A DNA stretch of 15,381 bases from Acidobacteriaceae bacterium (lineage in GTDB: Bacteria > Acidobacteriota > Terriglobia > Terriglobales > Acidobacteriaceae), in contig JASHUF010000209.1 in NCBI GenBank assembly GCA_030040175.1, positions 1 to 15,381 on the forward strand. Reading direction: 5' to 3'. The notes beneath the pieces were generated by a model. It ran no database searches. It had not been told where the DNA came from and saw nothing but the letters and a program-made list of their open reading frames with translations. A program made the position numbers and the translations under genes. Positions within the stretch are counted from its first letter, which is position 1, and every line of letters begins with the position of its first letter. Shown piece after piece: positions 1-6,824 of the stretch.

Positions 1-941
1 GAATCCTCGCGTTCAACGTGGAGAGCGAAGCAGAGCTGGAGCTGCTCTCCATGCGGGCGCGCAAACTCGGCAAGCGTGCGCGCTTTTCGCTGCGCGTGAA
101 TCCCGACGTTTTCGCCGACACGCATCCGTACATCTCGACCGGGCTGCGCGAGCACAAATTCGGCATCGACATCCGGTTGGCACCGGCGATTTACAAGCGC
201 GCGGCGAGCAACCGGTGGCTCGAGGCGCACGGGGTGAGCGTGCACATCGGCTCGCAGATTCGCTCCGCCGAGCCGTTTGGCGCGGCCATCGGGCGCATGA
301 GCAAATTGGTGCGCCGGCTCAGGCAGGAGGGCCTTGCGCTCAAGGCGATCGACGCCGGGGGCGGGCTGGGCATCGATTACCACACCGGGGCCCCCGGCGA
401 CGGGTCTTCGTCGCAGCGGTTGCGCGGCGATTCGTTCGACGCGGAAGCCAAGGTGCGCGAGTATGCGCAGGCGATCGACGCGGCGCTCGGCGATTTCGAC
501 GGCCGGCTGCTGATCGAGCCGGGACGGTTTCTGGTGGCACAGGCCGGTGCGCTGGTGACGCGCGTGCTCCACGTCAAGAAGAATGGAAAGAAGACGTTTG
601 TCGTAACCGATGCGGCGATGAACGATCTTATCCGCCCCGCACTCTACCAGGCCCATCACGAAATTGTCCCCGTGCGCCCGCGGCCGGGGAGATCGCGCGT
701 GGCCGACGTGGTGGGTCCGGTGTGCGAAACCGGCGATTTTTTTGCCCGCGATCGCAAGCTGCGCCCCGTCGAGGCCGGCGATCTTATCGCGCTGCTCGAC
801 GCCGGCGCTTACGGCATGGCGCAGAGCTCGAACTACAATACGCGTCCGCGCGCGGCCGAGGTTCTGGTCGAGGGCGCGAAAGCGCGGCTGATCCGGCGGC
901 GGGAGACGATGGCAGATTTGCTGGCGCCGGAGATTTCCTGA
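1..941 (+). CDS. lysA: Diaminopimelate decarboxylase, C-terminal part (start lies upstream of the window)
   Basis: LysA is a PLP-dependent fold-type III decarboxylase that converts meso-diaminopimelate to L-lysine in the cytoplasm, the last step of lysine synthesis. The frame is open from base 3 and reads ILAFNVESEAELELL, an internal LysA stretch, so the gene is cut by the window edge and the GTG at 18 is not a real start. Numbering from the codon at 18, visible motifs are HIGSQ (76-80), the phosphate-binding GGGLG (114-118), EPGR (167-170), CETGD (236-240, the CxSxD-type motif reaching the partner subunit's active site) and DAGAYGMAQSSNYNTRPR (from 261), all typical of LysA. The PLP-binding lysine lies in the missing N-terminal part. 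The TGA stop is at 939-941. About 70 nt separate it from the esterase, and no terminator is visible between them. The identification is secure; only the 5' end is unknown. Confidence 0.96.
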   Translation, partial: ILAFNVESEAELELLSMRARKLGKRARFSLRVNPDVFADTHPYISTGLREHKFGIDIRLAPAIYKRAASNRWLEAHGVSVHIGSQIRSAEPFGAAIGRMSKLVRRLRQEGLALKAIDAGGGLGIDYHTGAPGDGSSSQRLRGDSFDAEAKVREYAQAIDAALGDFDGRLLIEPGRFLVAQAGALVTRVLHVKKNGKKTFVVTDAAMNDLIRPALYQAHHEIVPVRPRPGRSRVADVVGPVCETGDFFARDRKLRPVEAGDLIALLDAGAYGMAQSSNYNTRPRAAEVLVEGAKARLIRRRETMADLLAPEIS

Positions 942-982
942 TGCGCAATCCACATGCCTGTTCGTGCATTCCTCAATCCGCG

Positions 983-988
983 TATAGT
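983..988 (+). promoter_or_regulatory. Candidate -10 element for the carboxylesterase gene
   Basis: TATAGT is one mismatch from the bacterial -10 consensus and sits in the 70-nt spacer after lysA. No convincing -35 hexamer lies 16-18 nt upstream; the best is TTCGTG at 961-966. If used, transcription would start near 995 and give a leader of only about 17 nt. The esterase may instead be read through from lysA. Confidence 0.25.
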
Positions 989-996
989 TCTGGCGG

Positions 997-1011
997 GAGG
1001 AATTTTTCCTC
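997..1011 (+). promoter_or_regulatory. Ribosome-binding site inside a perfect hairpin, abutting the esterase start
   Basis: GAGGAA (997-1002), a TTT loop and TTCCTC (1006-1011) form a perfect 6-bp inverted repeat. The 5' arm overlaps the Shine-Dalgarno GGGAGG (995-1000), and the 3' arm ends one base before the ATG at 1012. If the stem forms in the mRNA, it would hide the ribosome-binding site. The pairing is seen in the sequence; a regulatory role is inference, and a stem this short can occur by chance. Confidence 0.4.
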
Positions 1012-2565
1012 ATGCGCTGGCCGCTGGTTTGCGCTCTTGCCGTGATCGCCCTTGCCTTCGGTTCGCCGGCCCGCACGTGGGGCGATTCGCTCACCGTGAA
1101 AACGGCGCAGGGCAAGGTGCACGGCAAGCTCATCAACCAAGACAAGGTGCGCGCGTTCCTCGGAGTGCCTTATGCTGCGCCGCCGTTGGGCTATCTGCGC
1201 TGGAAGGCTCCGGAAGCGCCGGCGCAGTGGAAAGGCAAACGCGATGCGACTGCCTACGGCGCGCGGTGCATGCAGGGGCATCCTTATCCCGATATGGTCT
1301 TTCAGGATGCGGGTGAGAGTGAGGATTGCCTCTACCTGAACGTTTTCACGCCGGCCGGCGCGAACCGCAAGAGCAGGCTGCCGGTCATGTTCTGGATTCA
1401 TGGCGGCGGTTACTCCGGAGGATCGGCCTCAGAGCCGCGGCACAACGGCGACTTTCTCCCGCCCAAGGGCGTGGTGCTGGTCACCATCAATTACCGGTTG
1501 GGCGTCTTTGGCTTTCTGGCCACGAGCGAGCTGGCGCAGGAGGCGGGAGGGTCGGCAGGGAACTACGGGCTGATGGATATGGTGGCCGCGCTGGAGTGGG
1601 TGCATGCGAACATCGCCGGATTCGGCGGCGACCCGGGCAATGTGACCATCTTTGGAGAGAGCGCCGGCTCCGAAGCGGTGAGCACATTGATGGCGGCTGC
1701 GCCGGCACAGGGGTTGTTTGCCAGGGCCATCGGCGAGAGCGGCGGGGCGCTCGGTGTGGGAGACGAACCGGGGTCCACGCTTGCTGAGCGCGAACCTCGG
1801 GACGATGCCTGGGCCGCTTCTCTGGGCGCGAGTTCCCTTGCGGAGCTGCGGGCGCTGCCGGCGGAGAAGGTGCTCGAGGCAGCTACAAGGAGCGGAAGTC
1901 CGAAGTTTTCGCCCGTCGTCGACGGCAAATTTCTCACCGAGCCGGTGGCCGCGACCTATGCAGCGGGCAAGCAGGCGCACGTGCCTCTGCTCGCCGGATG
2001 GAACCGCGACGAAGGGGCGCCGCTTAAAGAGAGCATGAGCGCGGCGAAATGGGCGGAATTTGCCGCAGAGACCTTCGGGGCGCATGCGGACGAGTTCCTT
2101 GCGCTCTATCCCGGCGGCAGCGATGAGCAGGCCGTGCGCTCGGCCATCGACTACGAAGGCGACACGTTTATCGCTTTCGGCACCTGGAAGTGGATTGAGG
2201 CACAGGGGAAGACCGGCGCGCAGGCCGTCTATCGCTACCACTTCGAGCAGCCCGCGCCGCCGAGCAGGTTTCATCCCGGCTGGTACGCCTTTCACTCGGA
2301 CGATATCGAATATGTCTTCGGAACTCTGGACACGCGCCCCGGCGCCGAGTGGCTGCCCGAAGATCGCAAGCTGAGCGACGAAATGATGGATTACTGGACC
2401 AACTTCGCCAAGACCGGCGATCCGAACGGCGCCGGGCTGCCGGCGTGGCCAAGCTACGACGAGCGCGGCAATGTTCTGCATCTCAATAGCGAGATTACCG
2501 CTGCGCCGGATACAACCCGGGCGCGCTATGAATTCCTCAAGCAGTGGATGCCGAGGCGAGATTGA
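1012..2565 (+). CDS. Secreted type-B carboxylesterase (alpha/beta hydrolase)
   Basis: This is a 517-residue serine esterase of the carboxylesterase/para-nitrobenzyl-esterase/cholinesterase family, hydrolysing carboxylic esters; the natural substrate cannot be told from sequence. Residues 1 to about 24 form a signal peptide (MRW, hydrophobic core VCALAVIALAFG, small residues before the cut), so it is exported. Family hallmarks are all present: the first disulfide pair C86 and C106, the latter within EDCLYLNVF (104-112); the oxyanion-hole HGGG (130-133); the nucleophile S217 in GESAG; the acid E334 in NRDEG; and the base H428 in the HSDDIEYVFG block. Length is normal and nothing is missing. ATG 1012 is chosen for the GGGAGG 11 nt upstream and because it gives the signal peptide. 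It is convergent with the next gene and has no related neighbour, so a role in polymer or xenobiotic ester degradation would be speculation. Confidence 0.93.
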   Translation: MRWPLVCALAVIALAFGSPARTWGDSLTVKTAQGKVHGKLINQDKVRAFLGVPYAAPPLGYLRWKAPEAPAQWKGKRDATAYGARCMQGHPYPDMVFQDAGESEDCLYLNVFTPAGANRKSRLPVMFWIHGGGYSGGSASEPRHNGDFLPPKGVVLVTINYRLGVFGFLATSELAQEAGGSAGNYGLMDMVAALEWVHANIAGFGGDPGNVTIFGESAGSEAVSTLMAAAPAQGLFARAIGESGGALGVGDEPGSTLAEREPRDDAWAASLGASSLAELRALPAEKVLEAATRSGSPKFSPVVDGKFLTEPVAATYAAGKQAHVPLLAGWNRDEGAPLKESMSAAKWAEFAAETFGAHADEFLALYPGGSDEQAVRSAIDYEGDTFIAFGTWKWIEAQGKTGAQAVYRYHFEQPAPPSRFHPGWYAFHSDDIEYVFGTLDTRPGAEWLPEDRKLSDEMMDYWTNFAKTGDPNGAGLPAWPSYDERGNVLHLNSEITAAPDTTRARYEFLKQWMPRRD

Positions 2566-2614
2566 CCATCGCAAATTCCGAGCCTGAAGGCGGGGTCGTG
2601 GCGGCGCTCGGATT

Positions 2615-2634
2615 CAGTGGCCTGAAGGCCGCTG
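2615..2634. repeat. Small palindrome upstream of repeat copy 1
   Basis: CAGTGGCC and GGCCGCTG flank a TGAA loop, giving an 8-bp stem with one G-U wobble, in the convergent spacer between the esterase and the peptidoglycan-binding gene. It may be part of the adjoining repeat or a separate palindromic module; there is no counterpart in front of copy 2. It has no T-run, so it is not a standard intrinsic terminator. Confidence 0.45.
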
Positions 2635-2660
2635 CTCCTTCCGGGTCTGCATCGCCCGGT

Positions 2661-2790
2661 TTCCATCGCCCCTACGGGGCCGGTGGATTTTTTGCGCGCG
2701 GCTCCCAGGATTTCGCTTGCCGTCCGCACCGCGGACGACGCCCTCCATCCTGGGCTAACTTCGCGGCGTCCCTCCGGGACGCGTCTCCTG
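2661..2790 (+). repeat. Composite palindromic intergenic repeat, copy 1
   Basis: This about 125-bp element is closely similar (roughly 85 % by eye, mostly transitions) to 11748-11874. It has four parts in order. First is a GCCCC-TAC-GGGGC hairpin (2668-2680). Second is a long outer inverted repeat, CCCAGGAT (2704-2711) with ATCCTGGG (2747-2754). Third, nested inside it, is a GTCCGC/GCGGAC hairpin (2722-2727, 2731-2736). Fourth is a perfect 7-bp hairpin, GCGTCCC-TCC-GGGACGC (2766-2782). It lies just beyond the 3' ends of two convergent genes. It encodes no protein I can support and resembles REP/BIME-type non-coding repeats in organisation. A role in transcript end formation is possible but not shown. 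Confidence 0.8.
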
Positions 2791-2809
2791 TACCTGATTT
2801 TGTGCCGGC

Positions 2810-3289
2810 TTATTGGTTTACGCCCGAAGCTGCGGCGAAACCGGCGTTCTGTGCGGCGGGCGGTGCGGTGGCGGGCGGCGCGCTCGAGAAGTTCGAGTTT
2901 TTGGCGTTGAGTGCGTTGGAATAATCCGGTCCCAAGCCGAGCTTTTTGAGGGCGCGGGAATCGGGCATCAGCTTGGTTTGCCAGCCCTGATCGGCCTGGT
3001 ATTTCTGCATGGCCGCAATGGTGGCTGCATCCCATTTGCCGCTGGGCTCGCCGGGGAGGTAGTGCTCGCGGATGAGCGCCTGCTGAATCTGCGTGGCGCG
3101 CTCGGAATCGATCGATTGCTGTCCGCGGACCGCGTGGCGCGACCGGCGGTGCGTGGCGAGGCGGTGCGGCCGATGGGAAGTGGTCGCCGAATGTGCGTTG
3201 GCCGCCAGCCCGGGCGACGCCATGATCCCCGCGGAAAGAAGAATTGTCAACGCTGCCCGAAAAGAAGACACGCGCAAAAACCACCTCAT
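2810..3289 (-). CDS. Exported protein with a peptidoglycan-binding (PG_binding_1-like) domain
   Basis: This 159-residue protein has three parts. Residues 1 to about 30 are a signal peptide (basic MRWFLR, hydrophobic core, LAA-type cleavage region). Residues 31-56 are a His/Arg/Ser-rich linker. Residues about 63-118 match the three-helix PG_binding_1 fold (RATQIQQALIREHYLPGE, then GKWDAATIAAMQKYQ and a terminal LKKLGLG). The tail is rich in Ala, Pro and Asn and looks disordered. The fold usually anchors enzymes to the cell wall, but no catalytic domain is present, so it is probably a wall-associated accessory protein of unknown function. The ATG at 3289 has no good ribosome-binding site before it. 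An AGGTGG directly after it, 9 nt ahead of an in-frame GTG at 3271, makes that GTG a real alternative start that still leaves a signal peptide. It lies 149 nt downstream of htrA, possibly a shared envelope context. Confidence 0.8.
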   Translation of the reverse strand: MRWFLRVSSFRAALTILLSAGIMASPGLAANAHSATTSHRPHRLATHRRSRHAVRGQQSIDSERATQIQQALIREHYLPGEPSGKWDAATIAAMQKYQADQGWQTKLMPDSRALKKLGLGPDYSNALNAKNSNFSSAPPATAPPAAQNAGFAAASGVNQ

Positions 3290-3319
3290 AGAAATTCTAA
3301 ATGACCGAGGTTTCCCCCA

Positions 3320-3349
3320 AGTCTATCGGAATAAACCAAATTTCGGCAA
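3320..3349 (-). promoter_or_regulatory. Candidate promoter for the peptidoglycan-binding protein gene
   Basis: On the minus strand TTGCCG (3349-3344) and TAGACT (3325-3320) each match 4 of 6 consensus bases and are 18 nt apart, in a relatively AT-rich stretch about 30 nt before the start codon. This would let the gene be transcribed independently of htrA. It is a weak, pattern-based call. Confidence 0.35.
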
Positions 3350-3438
3350 TGAGAAAGCAGATCGATAGGGGGGTCCGCTACACCGAGGTAACGCCGGCGG
3401 CAATGGCTTGCCGGGACCCGGGCGCCGCCCTCAAGCGC

Positions 3439-5073
3439 TTACAGCGTGCCTCCCACGTAATTAATTCCCTGTTCCGGATGATGCGGATCCACGACTTCGA
3501 AAACCACATCGTCGCCGGTCTTAAGCCTGCTCACCGCGGCTTCGAACTGATCTTTGTTAGCCGTGGGTTGCCGATTGACGTGCGTGATGACCAGACCGGG
3601 CTCAAGGCCCTGCAAGTCGGCGAAGGAGCCTGTGCGCACCGACTCGATCTCCACCCCCGAGGCGTGAATCCTGCCGGCAACGGTCTGCGAAAGATCGCGC
3701 ACCACCAGCCCCAGCTTGGTTTCGCTCGGGTCGCCTGAGGTCTCCGGGTTGGTCTGCGGCTGCTGGCCTGCCAGCTCCGCAAATACCTTGTCGCGGTCGC
3801 CGATGGTAATGGCCGTATCCTGCGGTTTGCCATCGCGCAGGAAGCCGAGGCGGATGCTGGAGCCGGGCTTACGGCTGGCAATCTCGTTCACCAGGTCGTC
3901 GCCGTCCTTGACCGGCCGGCCGTCGATGGAGACGATGATGTCTCCCGGTTTCATGCCCGCTTTATCCGCGGGTCCACCCTGCTGGACCTCCTGCACAAGG
4001 ACGCCGTTCTTGAAGCCGTAAACGCGATTCACGGCGCTCGACAGCCCCTCGCGGAACTGGATGCCGATGGAGCCGCGCACCACCTTATGGCTGGGTCCGA
4101 TGAGGTCGTTGTACACGGAGACGACGGTGTTCGAGGGCATGGCGAAGCCGATGCCCTCATAGCCCGCCGATTGCGTGTAGATGGCGGTGTTGACGCCGAT
4201 CACGTTGCCGTTCATGTCGAGGAGCGGGCCGCCGGAGTTGCCGGGATTGATGGCCGCGTCCGTCTGGATGAAGTGCTGGAACTGGCCCGGCGCGCCCTGG
4301 TCGATGGTGCGGTTTTTGGCGGAGATGATGCCCGCGGTCACCGTCTGCGCCAGCGCAAACGGGCTGCCGATGGCTTCAACCCAGTCGCCCACCTGCGCCT
4401 CATCGGAGTTGCCCATTTTCACGATGGGAAGGGGGGTGCTGGCATCGATCTTGATCACCGCCAGATCCGTGGCCTTATCCACGCCGATCACGCGCGCCGG
4501 CCGTCCCAGATCCTGCGTGTCCGGATCGGTGGAGAGCTTAACGTAAATTTTGTCGGCCTTGTCGATGACATGATCGTTGGTGATGATGTAGCCCTTAGCG
4601 TCGACGATGAATCCGGATCCCAGGGACTCCTGCACCTGTCCGCCGTTGTCGCCCTGGTCAGGCTGGCCGGGATTCTGTCCACCGAAGAAGCGGTTGAAGA
4701 AGTCCTGAAAATTGTCTTCACCCTGGCCCTGGTCGTCGTCCTGCCCGTCATCTCCCGGATTCTGCTGGTTGGGCTCGCCGCGAAAGTGGAAGTTGCGGCG
4801 TCCGTGATTGTCGGACTGCTTGGGCAGCGTCTGGGTATTGATGTTGACCACCGCAGGCGCCACTTCGTGGGCAATCTTCACGAACTCATTGGGCGCGATG
4901 GCGGAATTGACGATCTTGAGCGGAGTGGCATCGGCGCTCGCGTCCTGCTGTTCCTGCCCGCGCACACCATGGGCCGCGAATGAGCCTGCCAGGATGGCGG
5001 CCGAAAGGACGGCGAGCGCCACGTAGGCGGAAGCGAGGCGGCGGGATCGCAGGCGTTCGAAAATCGATTTCAT
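3439..5073 (-). CDS. HtrA/DegP-type periplasmic serine protease with two PDZ domains
   Basis: This 544-residue Do-family protease/chaperone degrades or refolds damaged envelope proteins. Near the N-terminus, basic RLRSRR precedes one hydrophobic segment (about residues 15-34), a signal peptide or membrane anchor. The trypsin-like domain carries the full triad: H168 in TNDHVI, D203 in ATDLAV and S280 in NPGNSGGPLL. A long Asn/Gln/Asp/Gly-rich stretch with FFNRFFGG (about residues 85-147) precedes the histidine, in the place of the LA loop of DegP. PDZ1 spans about 336-427 and a more divergent PDZ2 about 451-535. Two PDZ domains and the length point to the DegP/DegQ group rather than single-PDZ DegS, but which of the two cannot be decided. 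A TTG start at 5091 is also open, but ATG 5073 is preferred: it follows GAGG by 12 nt, and the TTG itself lies in the first tandem repeat unit. Confidence 0.95.
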   Translation of the reverse strand: MKSIFERLRSRRLASAYVALAVLSAAILAGSFAAHGVRGQEQQDASADATPLKIVNSAIAPNEFVKIAHEVAPAVVNINTQTLPKQSDNHGRRNFHFRGEPNQQNPGDDGQDDDQGQGEDNFQDFFNRFFGGQNPGQPDQGDNGGQVQESLGSGFIVDAKGYIITNDHVIDKADKIYVKLSTDPDTQDLGRPARVIGVDKATDLAVIKIDASTPLPIVKMGNSDEAQVGDWVEAIGSPFALAQTVTAGIISAKNRTIDQGAPGQFQHFIQTDAAINPGNSGGPLLDMNGNVIGVNTAIYTQSAGYEGIGFAMPSNTVVSVYNDLIGPSHKVVRGSIGIQFREGLSSAVNRVYGFKNGVLVQEVQQGGPADKAGMKPGDIIVSIDGRPVKDGDDLVNEIASRKPGSSIRLGFLRDGKPQDTAITIGDRDKVFAELAGQQPQTNPETSGDPSETKLGLVVRDLSQTVAGRIHASGVEIESVRTGSFADLQGLEPGLVITHVNRQPTANKDQFEAAVSRLKTGDDVVFEVVDPHHPEQGINYVGGTL

Positions 5074-5083
5074 ACCGTTCAAT

Positions 5084-5174
5084 GACCTCAAAAAATTAGG
5101 ACCTCAAAAAATTAGGACCTCAAAAATAGGACCTGATCAAACGGGGCCTCGAAAATGGAACCTCAGAAAACGGG
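5084..5174 (-). repeat. Degenerate tandem repeat array (about 16-bp unit, six units) in the htrA leader
   Basis: On the plus strand the unit is gacctcaaaaaattag. Units 5084-5099 and 5100-5115 are identical, 5116-5129 is two bases shorter, and 5130-5145, 5146-5157 and 5158-5173 are progressively degenerate (A-runs broken by G or C). Read in the direction of htrA, most units give a T-run followed by GAGG, and the last unit's GAGG is the apparent Shine-Dalgarno of htrA. The array begins 11 bases from the ATG. The decay gradient suggests recent slippage or duplication at the end next to the gene. Confidence 0.85.
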
Positions 5175-5235
5175 ACCACCCATGGCCGGCCTTCCGGCAG
5201 GCGCCTCGATATGCCAGTTCCCTGTCTGATGCACC

Positions 5236-5295
5236 AATTCACAGTATAGCCAGTTGCGCACTCCGCGTCCGGTATCGATGGGCCGGTTTTTTTTT
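5236..5295 (-). promoter_or_regulatory. Candidate htrA promoter with an upstream A-tract
   Basis: On the minus strand TATACT (5248-5243) is a good -10. The 17-nt-spaced -35 position holds CGGACG, which keeps only the GAC core. A run of nine A residues (T9 at 5287-5295 on the plus strand) falls at about -51 to -59 from the predicted start, where UP elements bind the alpha subunit and can offset a poor -35. The predicted leader is about 160 nt and includes the whole tandem array. No sigma-E-type consensus is recognised. The start site is inferred. Confidence 0.33.
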
Positions 5296-5326
5296 GCGTG
5301 TCGTTGATTCGGTCTTTCGTGGTTGC

Positions 5327-5355
5327 GTGCGCACCGGGCGCACCCCTGTTTTTTT
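5327..5355 (+). terminator. Terminator-like hairpin on the plus strand, with no known gene
   Basis: GTGCGC (5327-5332) and GCGCAC (5338-5343) pair across a five-base loop and are followed, after CCCTG, by seven T residues (5349-5355). The direction fits plus-strand transcription, yet the flanking genes are both on the minus strand. The five-base gap before the T-run makes it a weak terminator. It could end an unannotated plus-strand transcript, or the T-run may simply be an A-tract on the minus strand. The rest of 5356-5455 shows nothing I can support. Confidence 0.25.
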
Positions 5356-5455
5356 ATAGACGTAACCCGCGCCAAAGAGTAGCGGTGGGGGAGCGGCTCT
5401 GCGCCTGGGACGCGAAGTTCGTTGAATCGAGAGAGATGGAAGAACGGAAGGGCAT

Positions 5456-6715
5456 CTATTGCCCGGCTGCCCACTCGAGCATGGCCAGCGTGAGCAGAAG
5501 CACCCTGCGCAGCCCCAGCTCGCGGTCTTTGGCGGAGTACCACTCGGCCAGAGTGTGCGCCCCGCCGCCCTCCCCGCCCGCACCCATGGACAGGGCGGGA
5601 ATGCCCAGCGAGAGCGGAAGATTGGCATCCGTCGATCCCAGCCGAAGATCGGTGCGCAGGCCCAGATGGCGGTCAACGGCGCGCAACGCCTCCAGCAGGG
5701 GAGAATCGCCGGCAAGCCCCGCTGCCGGACGGTCGCCGATCCTGGTCATGGAGAAAACGAGCGGACCCTTGCTGGCACTGCCTGCTTCCCGCGCCTGTGC
5801 ATTGCACTTTTCCACCGCGTCTTCGACCGCCCGGTGCAGCGCGGTTTCCAGGCGCAGCAGCTGCTCGGCGCTGGTGGAGCGGAAATCGACGGTGGCCTGC
5901 GCGCTTTCCGGAATGGAGTTCACACTCGTTCCGCCGCGGATGGTTCCCAGATTCATCGTGGTGCGCGGCTCGCCCGGCAAAGCGATTTCCGCCATCGCAG
6001 CCAACGCGGAAGCCATGGCGGCGATCGGATTGGGTGTGCCCGCATCGGTAAAGCTGTGGCCTCCGGGGCCGTTGACGGAGACCTGGAACCGCCGGCTCCC
6101 GACTGCCTGGGTCACGGCGCCATCGGCTCCGGCGCCATCGAGAACAATGTGCGCGGCCACGCGCCCGCCCAAAGCGGTTTGCGTGTACAGGTGGCGCATC
6201 CCGCGCAGGTTGCCTTCGCCTTCCTCGCCCACGTTGCCGAGCAAGACGAGGGGAAGCGGCAGCTCCACCTGCGCGTGAAGCAATGCATGGGCGATGGCCA
6301 AAAGGCCGGCCACGCCGGCGCCGTTGTCGCAGGCGCCGGGAGCGCTGAGCCGGTCGCCCTCAAGCCGGGGTTTGAGAGGAGTTTCGCGAGGAAACACGGT
6401 ATCAAGGTGCGCGGAAAGCAGGATAACGGGCCCGGTGCTCTCCGGCGGCAAATCCCGCGCGGGCAGAGTGCCGTAGACATTGCTGATGGAGTCGGCTTCG
6501 ACGGCGCTCAAACCGGCCGCGGCGAACTGTCGGCGGAGCCACTCGGCGCGTGCCTGTTCGCCGTTCAAGGGCGCAGGAATGGACACCAGATCCCGCTGCC
6601 AATCCATGATTTTCCCGGGGTTGCCGTGCAGCCACGCAAAGGCCTGGTGCACCGGCCGGCGCGCGGCCAGCGCTGTGACCCGGGAAAACGCGGAGCTGTG
6701 GGAAAGGAGCGCCAT
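5456..6715 (-). CDS. M20-family zinc metallopeptidase
   Basis: This 419-residue member of the M20 family (which includes PepT, PepD, CPG2, DapE and ArgE) is probably a di-zinc aminopeptidase or carboxypeptidase; the sequence alone does not identify the substrate. The metal and catalytic set is complete: H103 and D105 in SAHLDTVFP, bridging D130 in GACDNGAG, the catalytic base pair E164-E165 in VGEEGEG, D193 in VLDGAG and H387 in GGAHTLAEWY. H220 in GPGGHSF lies in the dimerisation (lid) domain, where family members contribute a histidine to the neighbouring active site. No signal peptide is evident, so it is likely cytoplasmic. ATG 6715 has only a weak GGAA 4 nt upstream; a later in-frame ATG (M37) would be too close to the domain start. 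It follows truA by 109 nt on the same strand and may be co-transcribed; the spacer contains a short CGAAGG/CCTTCG hairpin (6783-6798) without a T-run. Confidence 0.9.
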   Translation of the reverse strand: MALLSHSSAFSRVTALAARRPVHQAFAWLHGNPGKIMDWQRDLVSIPAPLNGEQARAEWLRRQFAAAGLSAVEADSISNVYGTLPARDLPPESTGPVILLSAHLDTVFPRETPLKPRLEGDRLSAPGACDNGAGVAGLLAIAHALLHAQVELPLPLVLLGNVGEEGEGNLRGMRHLYTQTALGGRVAAHIVLDGAGADGAVTQAVGSRRFQVSVNGPGGHSFTDAGTPNPIAAMASALAAMAEIALPGEPRTTMNLGTIRGGTSVNSIPESAQATVDFRSTSAEQLLRLETALHRAVEDAVEKCNAQAREAGSASKGPLVFSMTRIGDRPAAGLAGDSPLLEALRAVDRHLGLRTDLRLGSTDANLPLSLGIPALSMGAGGEGGGAHTLAEWYSAKDRELGLRRVLLLTLAMLEWAAGQ

Positions 6716-6824
6716 TGCGTTCCATTCAGCGTAGCAGGCGAGTGGATAAGCGGACTTCGCGCAGGACCGCGAGCCAGCTTAGCGAAGGGGCGCCTTCGGC
6801 GGCTGTGCGTTCCCGCGGCGGGAC

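Noticed and set aside
1429..2574. A 381-codon minus-strand open frame opposite the esterase
   Set aside because: It is Arg-rich with no motif, and the esterase strand has the full catalytic set.
2526..3284. A 252-codon minus-strand open frame overlapping the peptidoglycan-binding gene and repeat copy 1
   Set aside because: It runs in another frame through the real gene and through a non-coding palindromic repeat, and its translation is Arg-rich without motifs.
3399..3417. A terminator after htrA formed by CGGCAA/TTGCCG
   Set aside because: The 6-bp stem is not followed by a T-run on the minus strand.
4087..4983. A 298-codon plus-strand open frame opposite htrA
   Set aside because: It is Val/Asp/Gly/Ala-rich and complementary to conserved protease sequence; it has no ribosome-binding site or domain.
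5084..5174. CRISPR array in front of htrA
   Set aside because: The units are contiguous and about 16 bp with no unique spacers, there is no cas gene, and the array decays like a tandem repeat.
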